DNA of 52,977 nucleotides, from assembly GCA_002842695.1 (NCBI GenBank), contig PHDT01000015.1, forward strand, positions 1 through 52,977, in the 5' to 3' direction. Numbering within the stretch: position 1 is the stretch's first letter; each line of letters begins with the position of its first letter. The stretch is from Bacteroidetes bacterium HGW-Bacteroidetes-10. GTDB lineage: Bacteria; Bacteroidota; Bacteroidia; Bacteroidales; UBA932. Positions 27,701-36,096 of the stretch are shown one piece after another. The notes under the pieces were generated by a model that saw only the letters and a list, made by a program, of their open reading frames with translations, searched no databases and had not been told where the DNA came from. The position numbers were made by a program, and so were the translations under genes.

Positions 27701-28541
27701 GGATTTCGGCGGGTTCGTTTACGACGTGGGCGCCTGCGGCGGTGAGGGCGGCGAGTTTCTCGCCGGCCGAGCCGCTGCCGCTCGAGATGATTGCTCCTGC
27801 ATGGCCCATGCGTTTGTCCGCAGGCGCCGTCCGGCCTGCAATAAACGAGTAAACAGGTTTGGTGATATTTGCCTTGATGTAGGCTGCCGCTTTCTCCTCC
27901 GCATCTCCGCCAATCTCGCCTATCATCACAATCGAATCAGTGTCCGGGTCATCCTGAAACATCTGCAAAAGGTCAATGAAATAGAGCCCGGCAACAGGGT
28001 CGCCACCAATTCCAACTGCAGTTGACTGGCCGATTCCTGCCTGTGTGAGATTGTAGACTACTTCGTATGTGAGGGTTCCGCTCCTTGAGATTACACCGGT
28101 TTTGCCGGGCATGAAAATGTTGCCCGGCATAATTCCAATCAGGGATTTTCCCGGAGATATCAGCCCCGGACAATTTGGACCAATAATTTTTGCCCCCATT
28201 GCGAAGGCGTAGTGCCTTGCTGCAATAATGTCGAGTGTAGGGACGCCCTCGGTTATACAGATTATCAGCTTAATGCCTGCGTCGGCAGCCTCCATGACTG
28301 CATCTTTTACAAAGGGAGCAGGTACAAATATAATTGAGGTGTCTGCTCCCTCTTTTTCAACAGACTCTCTGACTGTGTTGTAGACCGGAATTCCGCCTGC
28401 ATCTGTTCCGCCTTTACCGGGAGAGATTCCTGCAACCACCTTTGTGCCGTACTCTTTCATCTTTGCAGCATGAAACCCGCCATCTCTGCCTGTGATTCCC
28501 TGAACCACAACTTTGGTATTTTTATCTATAAGAATGCTCAT
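27678..28541 (-). CDS. sucD: Succinate-CoA ligase, alpha subunit
   Basis: The alpha subunit of succinyl-CoA synthetase, 287 residues, TCA cycle substrate-level phosphorylation. The CoA-binding Rossmann half begins [20 protein letters not shown]; the phospho-histidine is in [13 protein letters not shown] at about residue 247. It follows sucC by 92 nt on the same strand. Its C-terminal codons lie in the 14-bp tandem array that continues as the 3' untranslated region, so the exact C-terminus may have been set by repeat expansion. Confidence 0.96.
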   Translation of the reverse strand: MSILIDKNTKVVVQGITGRDGGFHAAKMKEYGTKVVAGISPGKGGTDAGGIPVYNTVRESVEKEGADTSIIFVPAPFVKDAVMEAADAGIKLIICITEGVPTLDIIAARHYAFAMGAKIIGPNCPGLISPGKSLIGIMPGNIFMPGKTGVISRSGTLTYEVVYNLTQAGIGQSTAVGIGGDPVAGLYFIDLLQMFQDDPDTDSIVMIGEIGGDAEEKAAAYIKANITKPVYSFIAGRTAPADKRMGHAGAIISSGSGSAGEKLAALTAAGAHVVNEPAEIPALIKKH

Positions 28542-28633
28542 TTTCTCTTCTTCTTTGAATTTTTATAATCGCCAAATTTTTTCCTGAATCGTCAAATTAA
28601 ATTTAGAATTCAATTATATAAAGATTCGGATCT

Positions 28634-29794
28634 TTATGCCTGGTGAACAATTACATGATTACGGGCGCTGAGTTCAACCGCCTTTTTAATTGCTTCACCC
28701 ATTGTCTCTGCGGTGTGGAAAGGTGTGCCAAGCAGAAGTTCTCTTCCCTCTTTTTCGTTAGTTCCGGTAAGGCGGATAACTATAGGGATGTCGGTTTTAA
28801 TCTGGTTAAAGGCAGTCAGCAATCCGCGTGCAACATCATCGCAGCGGGTTATTCCTCCAAAGATGTTTATCAGCACAACCTTGACATCGGTGTCGGAGAG
28901 TAAAAGTTTCATTGCCTCAACAACCTTGTTGGGGTTCGAACTGCCTCCAATATCGAGGAAATTGGCAGGGGTACCGCCGTACAATTTTATCAGATCCATT
29001 GTTGCCATAGCAAGACCGGCTCCGTTTACCATGCAGCCAATCTCTCCCTGAAGCTGAACAAAGCTGAATCCCTTTGCCTTGGCATCAAGCTCCTTCTCCT
29101 CCTCGGGTGTCGGCTCAAACAATTTTTCAATTTCGGGACGTCGGTACATTGCGTTGTCGTCGAAATTTATCTTGGCATCAAGAGCAAGAAGCTCTCCCGA
29201 TTTGCTTATAACAAGAGGATTTATCTCGACCAGGGAAGCATCGGTATCAACCATCAGCCTGTATAATTTTTTAATCATCTCCTTAGCCTGGACAATATGA
29301 TTCCAGTCGTCAAAGAGAATGGACGCCGCTTTCCTGGCAAGAAAATCGGGAACGCCCACAAATGGGAAAATCGGTATTTTATGAATTCTCTCAGGATTTT
29401 TGGCAGCCACCTCCTCAATCTCAACACCTCCGTCGCGGCTCATGATCATCACAACGCTTTTGGCATTCCTGTCAACTACAAAGCTGAAGTAGTATTCGGC
29501 AGCAATATCAACGGCTGCGGCAACCAGTATCCGGTCAACAATATAGCCCTTGATATCCATTCCAAGAATTGAAGCGGCAATGAGAGCCAGCTCCTCCCTG
29601 TTTTTTGCAATTTTTACTCCGCCTGCCTTGCCCCGGCCCCCTGTAAGAACCTGCGCTTTAACAACCGCTCTCGAAAGTCCAAGATGGTCATAGGCATTCA
29701 AAGCCTCGTCTACGCTTCTGCACACTGCACCGCTCACCGTGGTTATTCCCCACTGGTCAAAAAGCTCTTTACCCTGATATTCGTGAATCTTCAT
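28634..29794 (-). CDS. sucC: Succinate-CoA ligase, beta subunit
   Basis: The ATP-grasp beta subunit of succinyl-CoA synthetase, 386 residues of normal length. MKIHEYQGKELFDQWGI at the N-terminus, KAQVLTGGRGKAGGVK (nucleotide loop), EINPLV and the CoA-side loop GGSSNPNKV with LINIFGGITRCDDVA are all conserved. It pairs with sucD 92 nt downstream; the gap shows no terminator. Confidence 0.96.
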   Translation of the reverse strand: MKIHEYQGKELFDQWGITTVSGAVCRSVDEALNAYDHLGLSRAVVKAQVLTGGRGKAGGVKIAKNREELALIAASILGMDIKGYIVDRILVAAAVDIAAEYYFSFVVDRNAKSVVMIMSRDGGVEIEEVAAKNPERIHKIPIFPFVGVPDFLARKAASILFDDWNHIVQAKEMIKKLYRLMVDTDASLVEINPLVISKSGELLALDAKINFDDNAMYRRPEIEKLFEPTPEEEKELDAKAKGFSFVQLQGEIGCMVNGAGLAMATMDLIKLYGGTPANFLDIGGSSNPNKVVEAMKLLLSDTDVKVVLINIFGGITRCDDVARGLLTAFNQIKTDIPIVIRLTGTNEKEGRELLLGTPFHTAETMGEAIKKAVELSARNHVIVHQA

Positions 29795-29846
29795 AAGTAT
29801 GATATTTACTTATAAAGATAATAAAATTAAGATTAGAAACAGAGAT

Positions 29847-30860
29847 TTAAATGCCGAGTTTTCGGATAATTGCAGCCATATCTGCTGCCGACAGCGCCGG
29901 CGAATTGTGAGAGTTAAACTCTTCTGCCAGATCGTCAACAACCGGACCATCCAGAGGTATCCTCAAATAGAGTCTTTTGTCTGAATTTACTCCCACTGCC
30001 CGTGACATCTCCTCGCCGGTGGCCATAGTTTCATATAATTTTTCACCCGGGCGGGCGCCAATGATTTTCACAGAGGGTTTTGGGCCGGCGGCGGCCGGCG
30101 CTTCGGGTCGCGGAGCGCCCGAAGCACCGGCCGCCGCATACAACATCGCCCCCTCAACAAGCGTCCTTAGCGAAGCAGCCTGCGCCCGCTCAACTACAAT
30201 ATCGCCATTCACCCCGTGCCGGAGCGCAATCAGCACAAGATCAACCGCATCAGCAACAGTCATCATAAACCTGGTCATATCCGGATTCGTCACCGTCAGC
30301 TCGCGCCCCTCCCTTGCCTGTTTCACAAACAGCGGAATCACCGTCCCCGCAGAGCCCATCAGGTTCCCAAACCTGACAACCGACAAAACCGGTTCAATAA
30401 TCAGCCCTCTGCAGCGCGCAAGAACCATCCGCTCCATGAGAGCCTTGGTGAGTCCCATCACCCCGGCCGGGAAACAAGCTTTATCTGTACTTACAATCAC
30501 AACCTTTTTGACCCCGGCCTCCCGTGCGGCTTCCACCACATTCAAAGTCCCGTTAACATTCACCTCCAGTGCCCCCTGCGGATCCCGCTCACAACCATGC
30601 ACATCCTTCATCGCCGCCGCATGCACCACATAATCAGCCCCCGCCATCGCCTCAGTCACAGCTTTACTGTCACGGACATCACCGCTGATGAGCCTTACCT
30701 TGCCTGCGGACTCCCCTGCATATATATGATTTTCACCAGACCCGCAACTCCTGGAAAAGATCCTCACCTCGCCGGCCCCCAGCTTCAAAAGCTTCGAAAC
30801 CATAACCTTGCCAAACGAACCGGCCCCGCCGGTCACCAGAATAATCTTGTCAGTAAACAT
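29847..30860 (-). CDS. Polysaccharide biosynthesis SDR (CapD/FlaA1-like nucleotide-sugar dehydratase)
   Basis: A 337-residue soluble SDR related to UDP-GlcNAc 4,6-dehydratases. It has the Rossmann motif VTGGAGSFGKVMVSKLLKLG, VVHAAAMKDVHGCE, and STDKACFPAGVMGLTK, where Met-x-x-x-Lys replaces the YxxxK of ordinary SDRs as is usual in this group. RFGNLMGSAGTVIPLF and GARPGEKLYETM are also conserved. It lacks the N-terminal membrane half of CapD. About 18 residues (AAAGASGAPRPEAPAAAG) just before the IIGARPGEKLYE strand are an apparent insertion encoded by a 20-bp-stem palindrome. Third-position G+C is high over much of the gene. Confidence 0.87.
   Translation of the reverse strand: MFTDKIILVTGGAGSFGKVMVSKLLKLGAGEVRIFSRSCGSGENHIYAGESAGKVRLISGDVRDSKAVTEAMAGADYVVHAAAMKDVHGCERDPQGALEVNVNGTLNVVEAAREAGVKKVVIVSTDKACFPAGVMGLTKALMERMVLARCRGLIIEPVLSVVRFGNLMGSAGTVIPLFVKQAREGRELTVTNPDMTRFMMTVADAVDLVLIALRHGVNGDIVVERAQAASLRTLVEGAMLYAAAGASGAPRPEAPAAAGPKPSVKIIGARPGEKLYETMATGEEMSRAVGVNSDKRLYLRIPLDGPVVDDLAEEFNSHNSPALSAADMAAIIRKLGI
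30088..30137. repeat. In-frame 20-bp-stem palindrome within the dehydratase gene
   Basis: Arms 30088-30107 and 30118-30137 are complementary at 19 of 20 positions with a 10-nt loop. The DNA is read as an Ala/Gly/Pro-rich loop. Comparable GC-rich inverted repeats occur in rfbB, rfbD, the fimbrillin-like gene and the YfiR gene. Confidence 0.8.
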
Positions 30861-31006
30861 AATACGAGGTATTAAAAAGTCGATACCAAAGATACAAAAA
30901 CCAACTCAGATTCTGAGTCAGAACTCTCGCCTTTGACTAATACCCAAACTCTCGCTCTCGTTTATCCCCGGATAAATTCACTGTTCATGATGGTTCGGTT
31001 TGGGAC

Positions 31007-31213
31007 GCAAAAGAAGGTACCGCCGTCACGCCGGCGGTGGAGGTGCAGCGCTTCGCGCGCAAGTTCCCGGCCAGGTTCACTTTCCAGCACTCAGCCGCCC
31101 GACCCGCACGGCTGCAACGTGCAGATCCTCAGTCAGTAGCACTTCGTCCCCGCGGATCATCCGCGGGGATAAAGTGGCTATCGCTGATTGACAGCTAGTT
31201 AGAGCGACACGGG
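31007..31213 (+). repeat. M1-type mosaic palindromic repeat, copy 3
   Basis: This aligns over its full length with the reverse complement of 27246-27453: GCAAAAGAAGGTACCGCC at one end, GGTGCAGCGCTTCGCGCGCAAG, GACCCGCACGGC, the palindrome (31140-31176, with two mismatched positions between arms) and GCGACACGGG at the other. It occupies most of the 388-nt gap between the dehydratase and MFS genes; the rest (30861-31006) shows nothing recognisable. Confidence 0.75.
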
Positions 31214-31248
31214 TAGGGCTCAACGACAAGGGTAGGGGTTCAACGATT

Positions 31249-32559
31249 TCAGGATGGGAGCTCTTTCGCAAACTTGGCAATCGCAGGCAGCATGGGAGAT
31301 ATCAGCCCTATGGCTATCAGCATAAAGCCGGAAATTATGAAAGCGTTGGTCACGCCAATCGAGTCGGCAATATAACCGGTGGCCATGAGCGAAAACATTG
31401 CCGGAATCATAATCAGGCTGTTGTGAATCGAGAAAACCCGGCCAAGCACGGAGCTGTCCAGCGAACTCTGAAGCAGTACGGTAAAGGCACCCCAGAAAAT
31501 TGCTCCGGAGATACCTCCTATAAATGTGAATGCCACAAAGAAGATATACCCCGCAGAAGGCAGAAAACCGGAAAAGGCAAAAGTCAGCCCTAAAATGACG
31601 TACATTGCATTGATTAGCAGGATATTGTTAAACTTGAACTTAGGGAGACTCATAAGTCCTCCACCCGCGAGCATCCCAATTCCCCACGCCACCTCCACAA
31701 CGCTCATTTTATATGTGTCGCCGGCAAAGTGGTCCAGCGTCATAAGCGGGAAAAGTGTTGAAATAGGAACCATGGCCAGGCTTGCAAAAATTGTAAAAAT
31801 GAACATCCACATGAGTCCCGGGCGTTTAAGGATTTCGTGCAATCCAACTTTGAGCTCTGCATAGAATTTATGAAACTCTGTACCAATTTTGTCTTTGTCG
31901 GGACTCTTTTCAACAGGCAGATTTTCTGGTGATAATTCTGCAGCTTTTCTCGCATCCCTCGGGCTGGGAATATGGACAAACAGTAAAGACGAACTGGCAA
32001 CAAGCGCCCCAAACACATCAAAAAGCAAAACCCAGGTCATGTCTAACGTGCTCACAAATAGCGCTGCAAGTGCGGGAGCAGCTATCGAGCTCATAGAAAA
32101 AATCATGTTGTTCACACCGGCCACCCTCATAAGTTCGCTCTGCGGAGCAAGCAGCGGCACAGACGCCTCCATTGCAGGCATGTGAAAAGCACTTCCTATT
32201 GACCTGAGAGTCAGCAGCACATATATTATGCCGATTTCCACCTCGCCGGTATAGAAGAGCACAGCCATAACCGCAGTCATAAGAGCAATGTAGAGATCGG
32301 CAATTATCATTACCTTTTTGCGGTCCCATCTGTCAATGAGAACACCGGTGAAAAGACCAAGCACAAGCTGGGGCAGTAGCGAGGCAATCGTCGCAAAAGC
32401 AAGTACTTCTGCAGATCCCGTCTCGATACTCAGCCAGAAGATAACTGCAAAACTCACCATCGAACTGCTCAGTGTAGAGAAGAGCTGCCCTGTCCAGATA
32501 AAGCCAAAGGTTCTTTTCCAGTTTGTTATGTTCTGCGGATTTTCGTGTGTGTTGCTCAT
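31249..32559 (-). CDS. MFS exporter (EntS/MFS_3-like)
   Basis: A 436-residue inner-membrane transporter with about 12 membrane segments. The cytoplasmic motif A appears as TGVLIDRWDRKKVMIIAD at about residue 75. The central loop (about 205-235) is charged and holds SPENLPVEKSPDKDKIGTEF. Overall it resembles the MFS_3 group (enterobactin exporter and macrolide efflux-like). The substrate is not predictable. It appears monocistronic and is divergent from the PqqD gene. Confidence 0.87.
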   Translation of the reverse strand: MSNTHENPQNITNWKRTFGFIWTGQLFSTLSSSMVSFAVIFWLSIETGSAEVLAFATIASLLPQLVLGLFTGVLIDRWDRKKVMIIADLYIALMTAVMAVLFYTGEVEIGIIYVLLTLRSIGSAFHMPAMEASVPLLAPQSELMRVAGVNNMIFSMSSIAAPALAALFVSTLDMTWVLLFDVFGALVASSSLLFVHIPSPRDARKAAELSPENLPVEKSPDKDKIGTEFHKFYAELKVGLHEILKRPGLMWMFIFTIFASLAMVPISTLFPLMTLDHFAGDTYKMSVVEVAWGIGMLAGGGLMSLPKFKFNNILLINAMYVILGLTFAFSGFLPSAGYIFFVAFTFIGGISGAIFWGAFTVLLQSSLDSSVLGRVFSIHNSLIMIPAMFSLMATGYIADSIGVTNAFIISGFMLIAIGLISPMLPAIAKFAKELPS

Positions 32560-32752
32560 TCTGCTTCGGATTTTACTTTTTCGTAAGCGCTGATTTGTTT
32601 GTTACCTGTTTGCTCCGGCTAAGATAACGAAGAAATGCCGATTTTGTTTGTTCGTCTGGTTTTTCAAGTTTTTTGATTGGGACCCGTTTCGCAGCGTGAA
32701 ATCTTCGGAATCCATAATTATATAAGGGCTTTTATAAGGTTTCTAAGGAGGT

Positions 32753-32815
32753 ATGTGCAGAAAGTGTAATAATAAGAGTTTTTTGGAAGCGAATATTTAT
32801 TGTCCTGATTGCTGA
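32753..32815 (+). CDS. Candidate 20-residue Cys-rich micro-ORF
   Basis: An ATG preceded by AAGGAGGT, a perfect anti-Shine-Dalgarno match, opens a 20-codon frame with four cysteines as two CxxC pairs (residues 2/5 and 17/20) and a TGA stop. The spacing between the AGGAGG and the ATG is only one nucleotide, which is too short for efficient initiation, and this phylum rarely uses such sites. The peptide resembles a minimal zinc-ribbon knuckle. It lies 87 nt upstream of a PqqD-like gene, a family that can bind RiPP precursor peptides. It may be a chance ORF; no homologue was recognised. Confidence 0.3.
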   Translation: MCRKCNNKSFLEANIYCPDC

Positions 32816-32831
32816 TTTTTGCATTAACTAA

Positions 32832-32862
32832 TTTGTTTTATAATCAATTAATTATATATTTG
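32832..32862 (+). promoter_or_regulatory. Bacteroidota-type promoter for the PqqD-like gene
   Basis: TTTG (32832-32835), then exactly 19 nt, then TATATTTG (32855-32862): a full match to the TTTG-N19-TAnnTTTG consensus of the Bacteroidota housekeeping sigma factor. The PqqD start codon is 40 nt downstream. A direct repeat AAATCTGGAA occurs twice in the leader (near 32871 and 32890). Upstream, 32560-32752 holds the divergent MFS leader and shows no other clear signal. Confidence 0.85.
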
Positions 32863-32902
32863 AATAATAAAATCTGGAATCGTCAAAATAAATCTGGAAA
32901 GG

Positions 32903-33169
32903 ATGAAAATCAAACAAGGGTGTAAAATACGAGAGATTGCAGGAGAACAAATAATCATAACACACAGCGAAGATTCGACCGACCTTGCCAGGGTCATAAT
33001 GTTAAACCGCACAGGTGCCTGGCTGTGGCAAACTTTAAACGAATCTGATTTTACTCCGTCTGCTGTTGCTGAGTTACTGGCAAAACATTACAAAATCGAT
33101 TTTTCTGATGCCCTTGAAGATGTAAAGAGATGGCTTCACATTCTGGACCGGGCCGGAGTAATCGAGTAA
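32903..33169 (+). CDS. PqqD-like (RiPP recognition element) protein
   Basis: An 88-residue protein with the PqqD fold: an N-terminal three-strand part with MLNRTGAWLWQTLNES and a helical half with SAVAELLAKHYKIDFSDALEDVKRWL. In characterised systems PqqD binds a precursor peptide and presents it to a radical SAM enzyme. No radical SAM enzyme, ABC exporter or protease lies within the window, so this copy is an orphan. It is driven by a good promoter and followed after 25 nt by the fimbrillin-like lipoprotein gene, so the two are likely co-transcribed. Confidence 0.85.
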   Translation: MKIKQGCKIREIAGEQIIITHSEDSTDLARVIMLNRTGAWLWQTLNESDFTPSAVAELLAKHYKIDFSDALEDVKRWLHILDRAGVIE

Positions 33170-33194
33170 CTTACCATATGAAAATCCCTCTGAC

Positions 33195-34313
33195 ATGAAT
33201 AATATTCTTAAAACTAAGATCGTCGCCGGCAAGTTGCGGCCAAGGATTTTTGCACTTGTGCTTTTTGCAATTCAATTTTTTGCATTTGCCATAACAGGAT
33301 GTGATATCGATGAGGACTACTTTACTGAGAGAGATGCGGCTGAGATTTCGGAAAGAGAATCTGGAAGTTTCCCGGAAGTGGAACAGGGAAGTGTTTGGCA
33401 GCGGATAATGATTGTTGGGAGCGGTTTGAATGATGGAGGCAGCGGTTTGAATGATAGTGGGAGTGGGGCGGGCGGCGCCGTGGGGAGCAATACCTCCCTT
33501 GCGGGATTTGAGACGAGATGGAGGGCGGGGGACAAGATTGGCCTCTTTTCTCCACAGGCACACACTGCGCCCGGCGCCGCCGCCGGCTCACTCAATCTCC
33601 CTTTCACTGCTGTCAGCTCTGCACTCTCATCGCTATTTTCCGGTGAAATGTACTGGGGAAGCGGGCTTCACGATTTTTATGCATATTACCCGTACAGTTC
33701 AGATGCGCTCTCTTCACACTCTGCATTGGATGCAACCGTAAATATTTCTTTACCGGCAAATCAGATTCAGAACGGAGACAATTCAGACCATCTGGGCGGA
33801 TACGATTTTCTTGTGGCATCACCGCTGACAGGTGTTGCCGGAAGTTATAGTGCAAATGCCGGTGCCTCTTTGAATTTCCGCTTTCATCACCTCTTTTCGC
33901 TTTTGGTTTTCCAGTTTAAAACTATTTATACGCAAGGTGAGATTATCAGCCTGAAAATGACATCTTCAGGGGCGAAAATCTCTATGGCTTCCGGAACCGT
34001 TAATATCGCTCAGCCTTCGCCAGCCGCCGGAGTGAACTACCTCATCAACTCAGACCCCGCCTCTTCAGACGCAGGAATCACCCTGACTGAAACTTCCGGG
34101 AACTGCCGTGTGACCTCATTTTATTCAAGGTCGGCAAAGCTCTATATGATTATTCTTCCGGGTGACTACTCAGCAGAAGATTTTTCACTGGAGATAAAAA
34201 TTGCCAAAGATGACGGAACTGTCGCAACCGGCAGGCTTAACAAACGTGGGATTGAGATTTTGAGAGGAGCACTCTACACGGTACAGCTGAACCTTGACCA
34301 GTTTTCGTGGTAG
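33195..34313 (+). CDS. Fimbrillin-like (Mfa-like) lipoprotein
   Basis: A 372-residue secreted lipoprotein with a lipobox-type N-terminus (FFAFAITGC, Cys about residue 36). The fimbrillin/Mfa_like pattern is visible: FETRWRAGDKIGLFSPQA, then MYWGSGLHDFYAYYPYSS, LPANQIQNGDNSDHLGGYDF and FRFHHLFSLLVFQF. Fimbrillins form or cap surface fimbriae. Between the N-terminus and the FETRW strand lies a low-complexity insert with a 21-bp duplication (33420-33434 and 33441-33455, encoding GSGLND twice) and GC-rich DNA whose GGCGGCGCCG (33471-33480) is inverted at 33572-33581. It follows the PqqD-like gene by 25 nt and no other fimbrial gene is near. Confidence 0.82.
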   Translation: MNNILKTKIVAGKLRPRIFALVLFAIQFFAFAITGCDIDEDYFTERDAAEISERESGSFPEVEQGSVWQRIMIVGSGLNDGGSGLNDSGSGAGGAVGSNTSLAGFETRWRAGDKIGLFSPQAHTAPGAAAGSLNLPFTAVSSALSSLFSGEMYWGSGLHDFYAYYPYSSDALSSHSALDATVNISLPANQIQNGDNSDHLGGYDFLVASPLTGVAGSYSANAGASLNFRFHHLFSLLVFQFKTIYTQGEIISLKMTSSGAKISMASGTVNIAQPSPAAGVNYLINSDPASSDAGITLTETSGNCRVTSFYSRSAKLYMIILPGDYSAEDFSLEIKIAKDDGTVATGRLNKRGIEILRGALYTVQLNLDQFSW

Positions 34314-34346
34314 AAATGAGAGCCGGTACCCCTGCCTCAGCAACCC

Positions 34347-34454
34347 TGCCTCAGAGGTAAAGTGTCAAATATCACATTATCAGTTAGTTAATAAAAACTA
34401 TTAAATTTCATATATATCAGTTTATCAGCGATTTGACACTTTACCTCTGAGGCA
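34347..34454. repeat. NIR element, family B, copy 1 (upstream of the ROK gene)
   Basis: Perfect 24-bp arms (34347-34370 and 34431-34454) flank a 60-nt AT-rich loop. It begins 33 nt after the fimbrillin-like stop and ends 64 nt before the ROK kinase start. The inner arm (AAGTGTCAAA) and loop words (ATCA, TAGTTA, TTTATCA) match the element at 35774-35879, whereas the outer arm is different but still perfectly paired. Each outer arm holds an odd-centred palindrome (CCTC A GAGG). Confidence 0.85.
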
Positions 34455-34518
34455 ATTAGCTGCACGTTATGTTTTTTGTTAATTTTAACATTAGAAAATA
34501 ATTTTTAAAAATCGTCGT

Positions 34519-35727
34519 ATGTATTCAAATGACAATCGTATTGTAGTGACTCTTGATGCGGGCGGGACCAATTTTGTGTTCGGTGCAATGCAGGGTAACA
34601 AGCAGATAGTTAATCCAATAACTACACCATCGAATTCTCACGACCTGGACCTTTGTCTGAAAACACTTGCGCATGGGTTTGCAAATATTATTGAATCCCT
34701 CGATACTCCGCCTGTGGCAATCAGCTTTGCCTTTCCCGGACCTGCCGACTATCCGGCCGGAATAATAGGCGGATACCTTCCAAATTTCCCCTCCTTCAGA
34801 GATGGAGTCGCTTTGGGACCATATCTGGAGGAGAAATTCGGCATACCGGTCTTCATAAACAATGATGCCGACCTTTTTGCATACGGCGAAGCGATGGCGG
34901 GAGCTCTTCCGCATATAAATGAAATGCTTGAAAAAGAGGGCGGTACGAAAAGATTTTCCAACTTGCTTGCATATACCTGGGGGACAGGATTTGGGTTTGG
35001 ATTTGCTTCGGCTGGAAAACTCCACATAGGCGACAACTCCTGCACCGAGACCTTCTGCCTCCCGCTCAGAAACCACCCGGACATAATTGCCGAGGAGGGA
35101 ATCTCCGCGAGAGCGATTGTGAGAGAGTACCTTAACGCAGGCGGGGAGGATCTGTCGGCCTTACGAAAATATTTCCATCAGACTGGTGCTAAGGCTTTTA
35201 TTCAGGCCGACGGCTCTCTGCTTACCGAAGAGAATTTTGAGCTGACCCCTGCCACCATCTTTAACATTGCAGAAGGTGCCGGCCCTGGCGGAGAGGAAAA
35301 CGGCCCCAACACCCGGATCGCCCGCAACCGTTCCGCAGCCGTCAGATCATTCCAGCACTTTGGCGAAGCGGCCGGCGATGCAATCGCAACAGCAGCTACT
35401 TTAATTGACGGGCTGATAGTCATAGGCGGAGGAATCACCGCCGCGCGCAAGTACATCATGCCGTCGCTCCTTTCTGTAATGCGTGAAAAGATGCACACTT
35501 TTGGCGGAGACTCTTTAGGCCGACTCCAGTTCTCCGTTTACGACCTCGACAATCCGCAGGAATTCAAACAATTTGTAAAGGGCGCACCAAAAGAAATCGC
35601 AGTTTACGGCAGCAACCGGAAAATAACCTACGATCCCCAAAAGCGCACCGGCATTACATTCTCAACCCTTGGCGCCAGCCGCGCCATCAGCCTCGGAGCC
35701 TACTCCTACGCACTTAGTCATTTGTAG
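34519..35727 (+). CDS. ROK-family sugar kinase (glucokinase-like)
   Basis: A 402-residue ROK kinase. The ATP-binding phosphate loop LDAGGTNFVFG is at about residues 12-22, the catalytic aspartate is in FINNDADLFAYGE at about residue 115, and a glycine-rich adenosine motif follows (GLIVIGGGITAARKYI). The usual ROK zinc cluster CxCGxxGCxE is missing; NSCTETFCLPLRNHP stands in the equivalent place with only two cysteines. Length is greater than the roughly 300 residues typical of ROK glucokinases, with an insertion around AGPGGEENGPNTRIARN. The sugar cannot be assigned. It is bracketed by two related NIR elements (34347-34454 and 35774-35879). Confidence 0.87.
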   Translation: MYSNDNRIVVTLDAGGTNFVFGAMQGNKQIVNPITTPSNSHDLDLCLKTLAHGFANIIESLDTPPVAISFAFPGPADYPAGIIGGYLPNFPSFRDGVALGPYLEEKFGIPVFINNDADLFAYGEAMAGALPHINEMLEKEGGTKRFSNLLAYTWGTGFGFGFASAGKLHIGDNSCTETFCLPLRNHPDIIAEEGISARAIVREYLNAGGEDLSALRKYFHQTGAKAFIQADGSLLTEENFELTPATIFNIAEGAGPGGEENGPNTRIARNRSAAVRSFQHFGEAAGDAIATAATLIDGLIVIGGGITAARKYIMPSLLSVMREKMHTFGGDSLGRLQFSVYDLDNPQEFKQFVKGAPKEIAVYGSNRKITYDPQKRTGITFSTLGASRAISLGAYSYALSHL

Positions 35728-35773
35728 GGGGGCCTACTAAAGTTTTCTACGTGCAATTCACGCGCGACAATTT

Positions 35774-35879
35774 ACCCCTGGGGAAAAGTGTCAAACATCA
35801 TATATACAGCTAGTTATGAAATATTTCAGTTTTGCATAAGTCTTTGTTTATCAATGATCTGACACTTTTCCCCAGGGGT
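35774..35879. repeat. NIR element, family B, copy 2 (downstream of the ROK gene)
   Basis: Perfect 20-bp arms (35774-35793 and 35860-35879) with an odd-centred palindrome at each outer end (CCCC T GGGG). It starts 46 nt after the ROK stop. Inner arm and loop-edge words are shared with 34347-34454. A TTATG/CATAA pair (35814-35818 with 35835-35839) is centred exactly on the element. Confidence 0.85.
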
Positions 35880-35954
35880 GCAATCTCATTTCTTCAGTGC
35901 AAATTTCATCAAATCAAGATTAGCAAACAGTTTCATAAGATTCAGGCTATGGGC

Positions 35955-36065
35955 CCGTACGGCTGCAATGCTCTGTTAATCAGCGAGAGCCACTTTGTCC
36001 CCGCGGATCATCCGCGGGGTCAAAGTGCTACTATAAGATATTCAAATAGTTGCAGCCGTGCGGGT
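35955..36065. repeat. M1-type mosaic palindromic repeat, copy 4
   Basis: The palindrome is at 35991-36027 with 18-nt arms that differ at one or two positions, flanked by GGCCCGTACGGCTGCA and TTGCAGCCGTGCGGGTC. These flanks are themselves inverted copies of each other, giving a nested palindrome. Confidence 0.7.
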
Positions 36066-36096
36066 CAAAGAAAAATGCCCTGCCATAACACACCCG

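Noticed and set aside
27268-31191. Two ORFs in the M1 repeats (27268-27462 minus, 31000-31191 plus) with similar translations
   Set aside because: The similarity follows directly from the nucleotide identity of the repeat; the frames are Arg/Ser/Thr-rich, pass through the palindrome and have no start signal or known domain.
34347-34454. Invertible promoter inside the family B elements
   Set aside because: No TTTG/TAnnTTTG pair is present in either orientation of the loops.
34455-34518. Short ATG frame in the ROK gene leader
   Set aside because: It is about ten codons long and A/T-rich, with no feature beyond chance.
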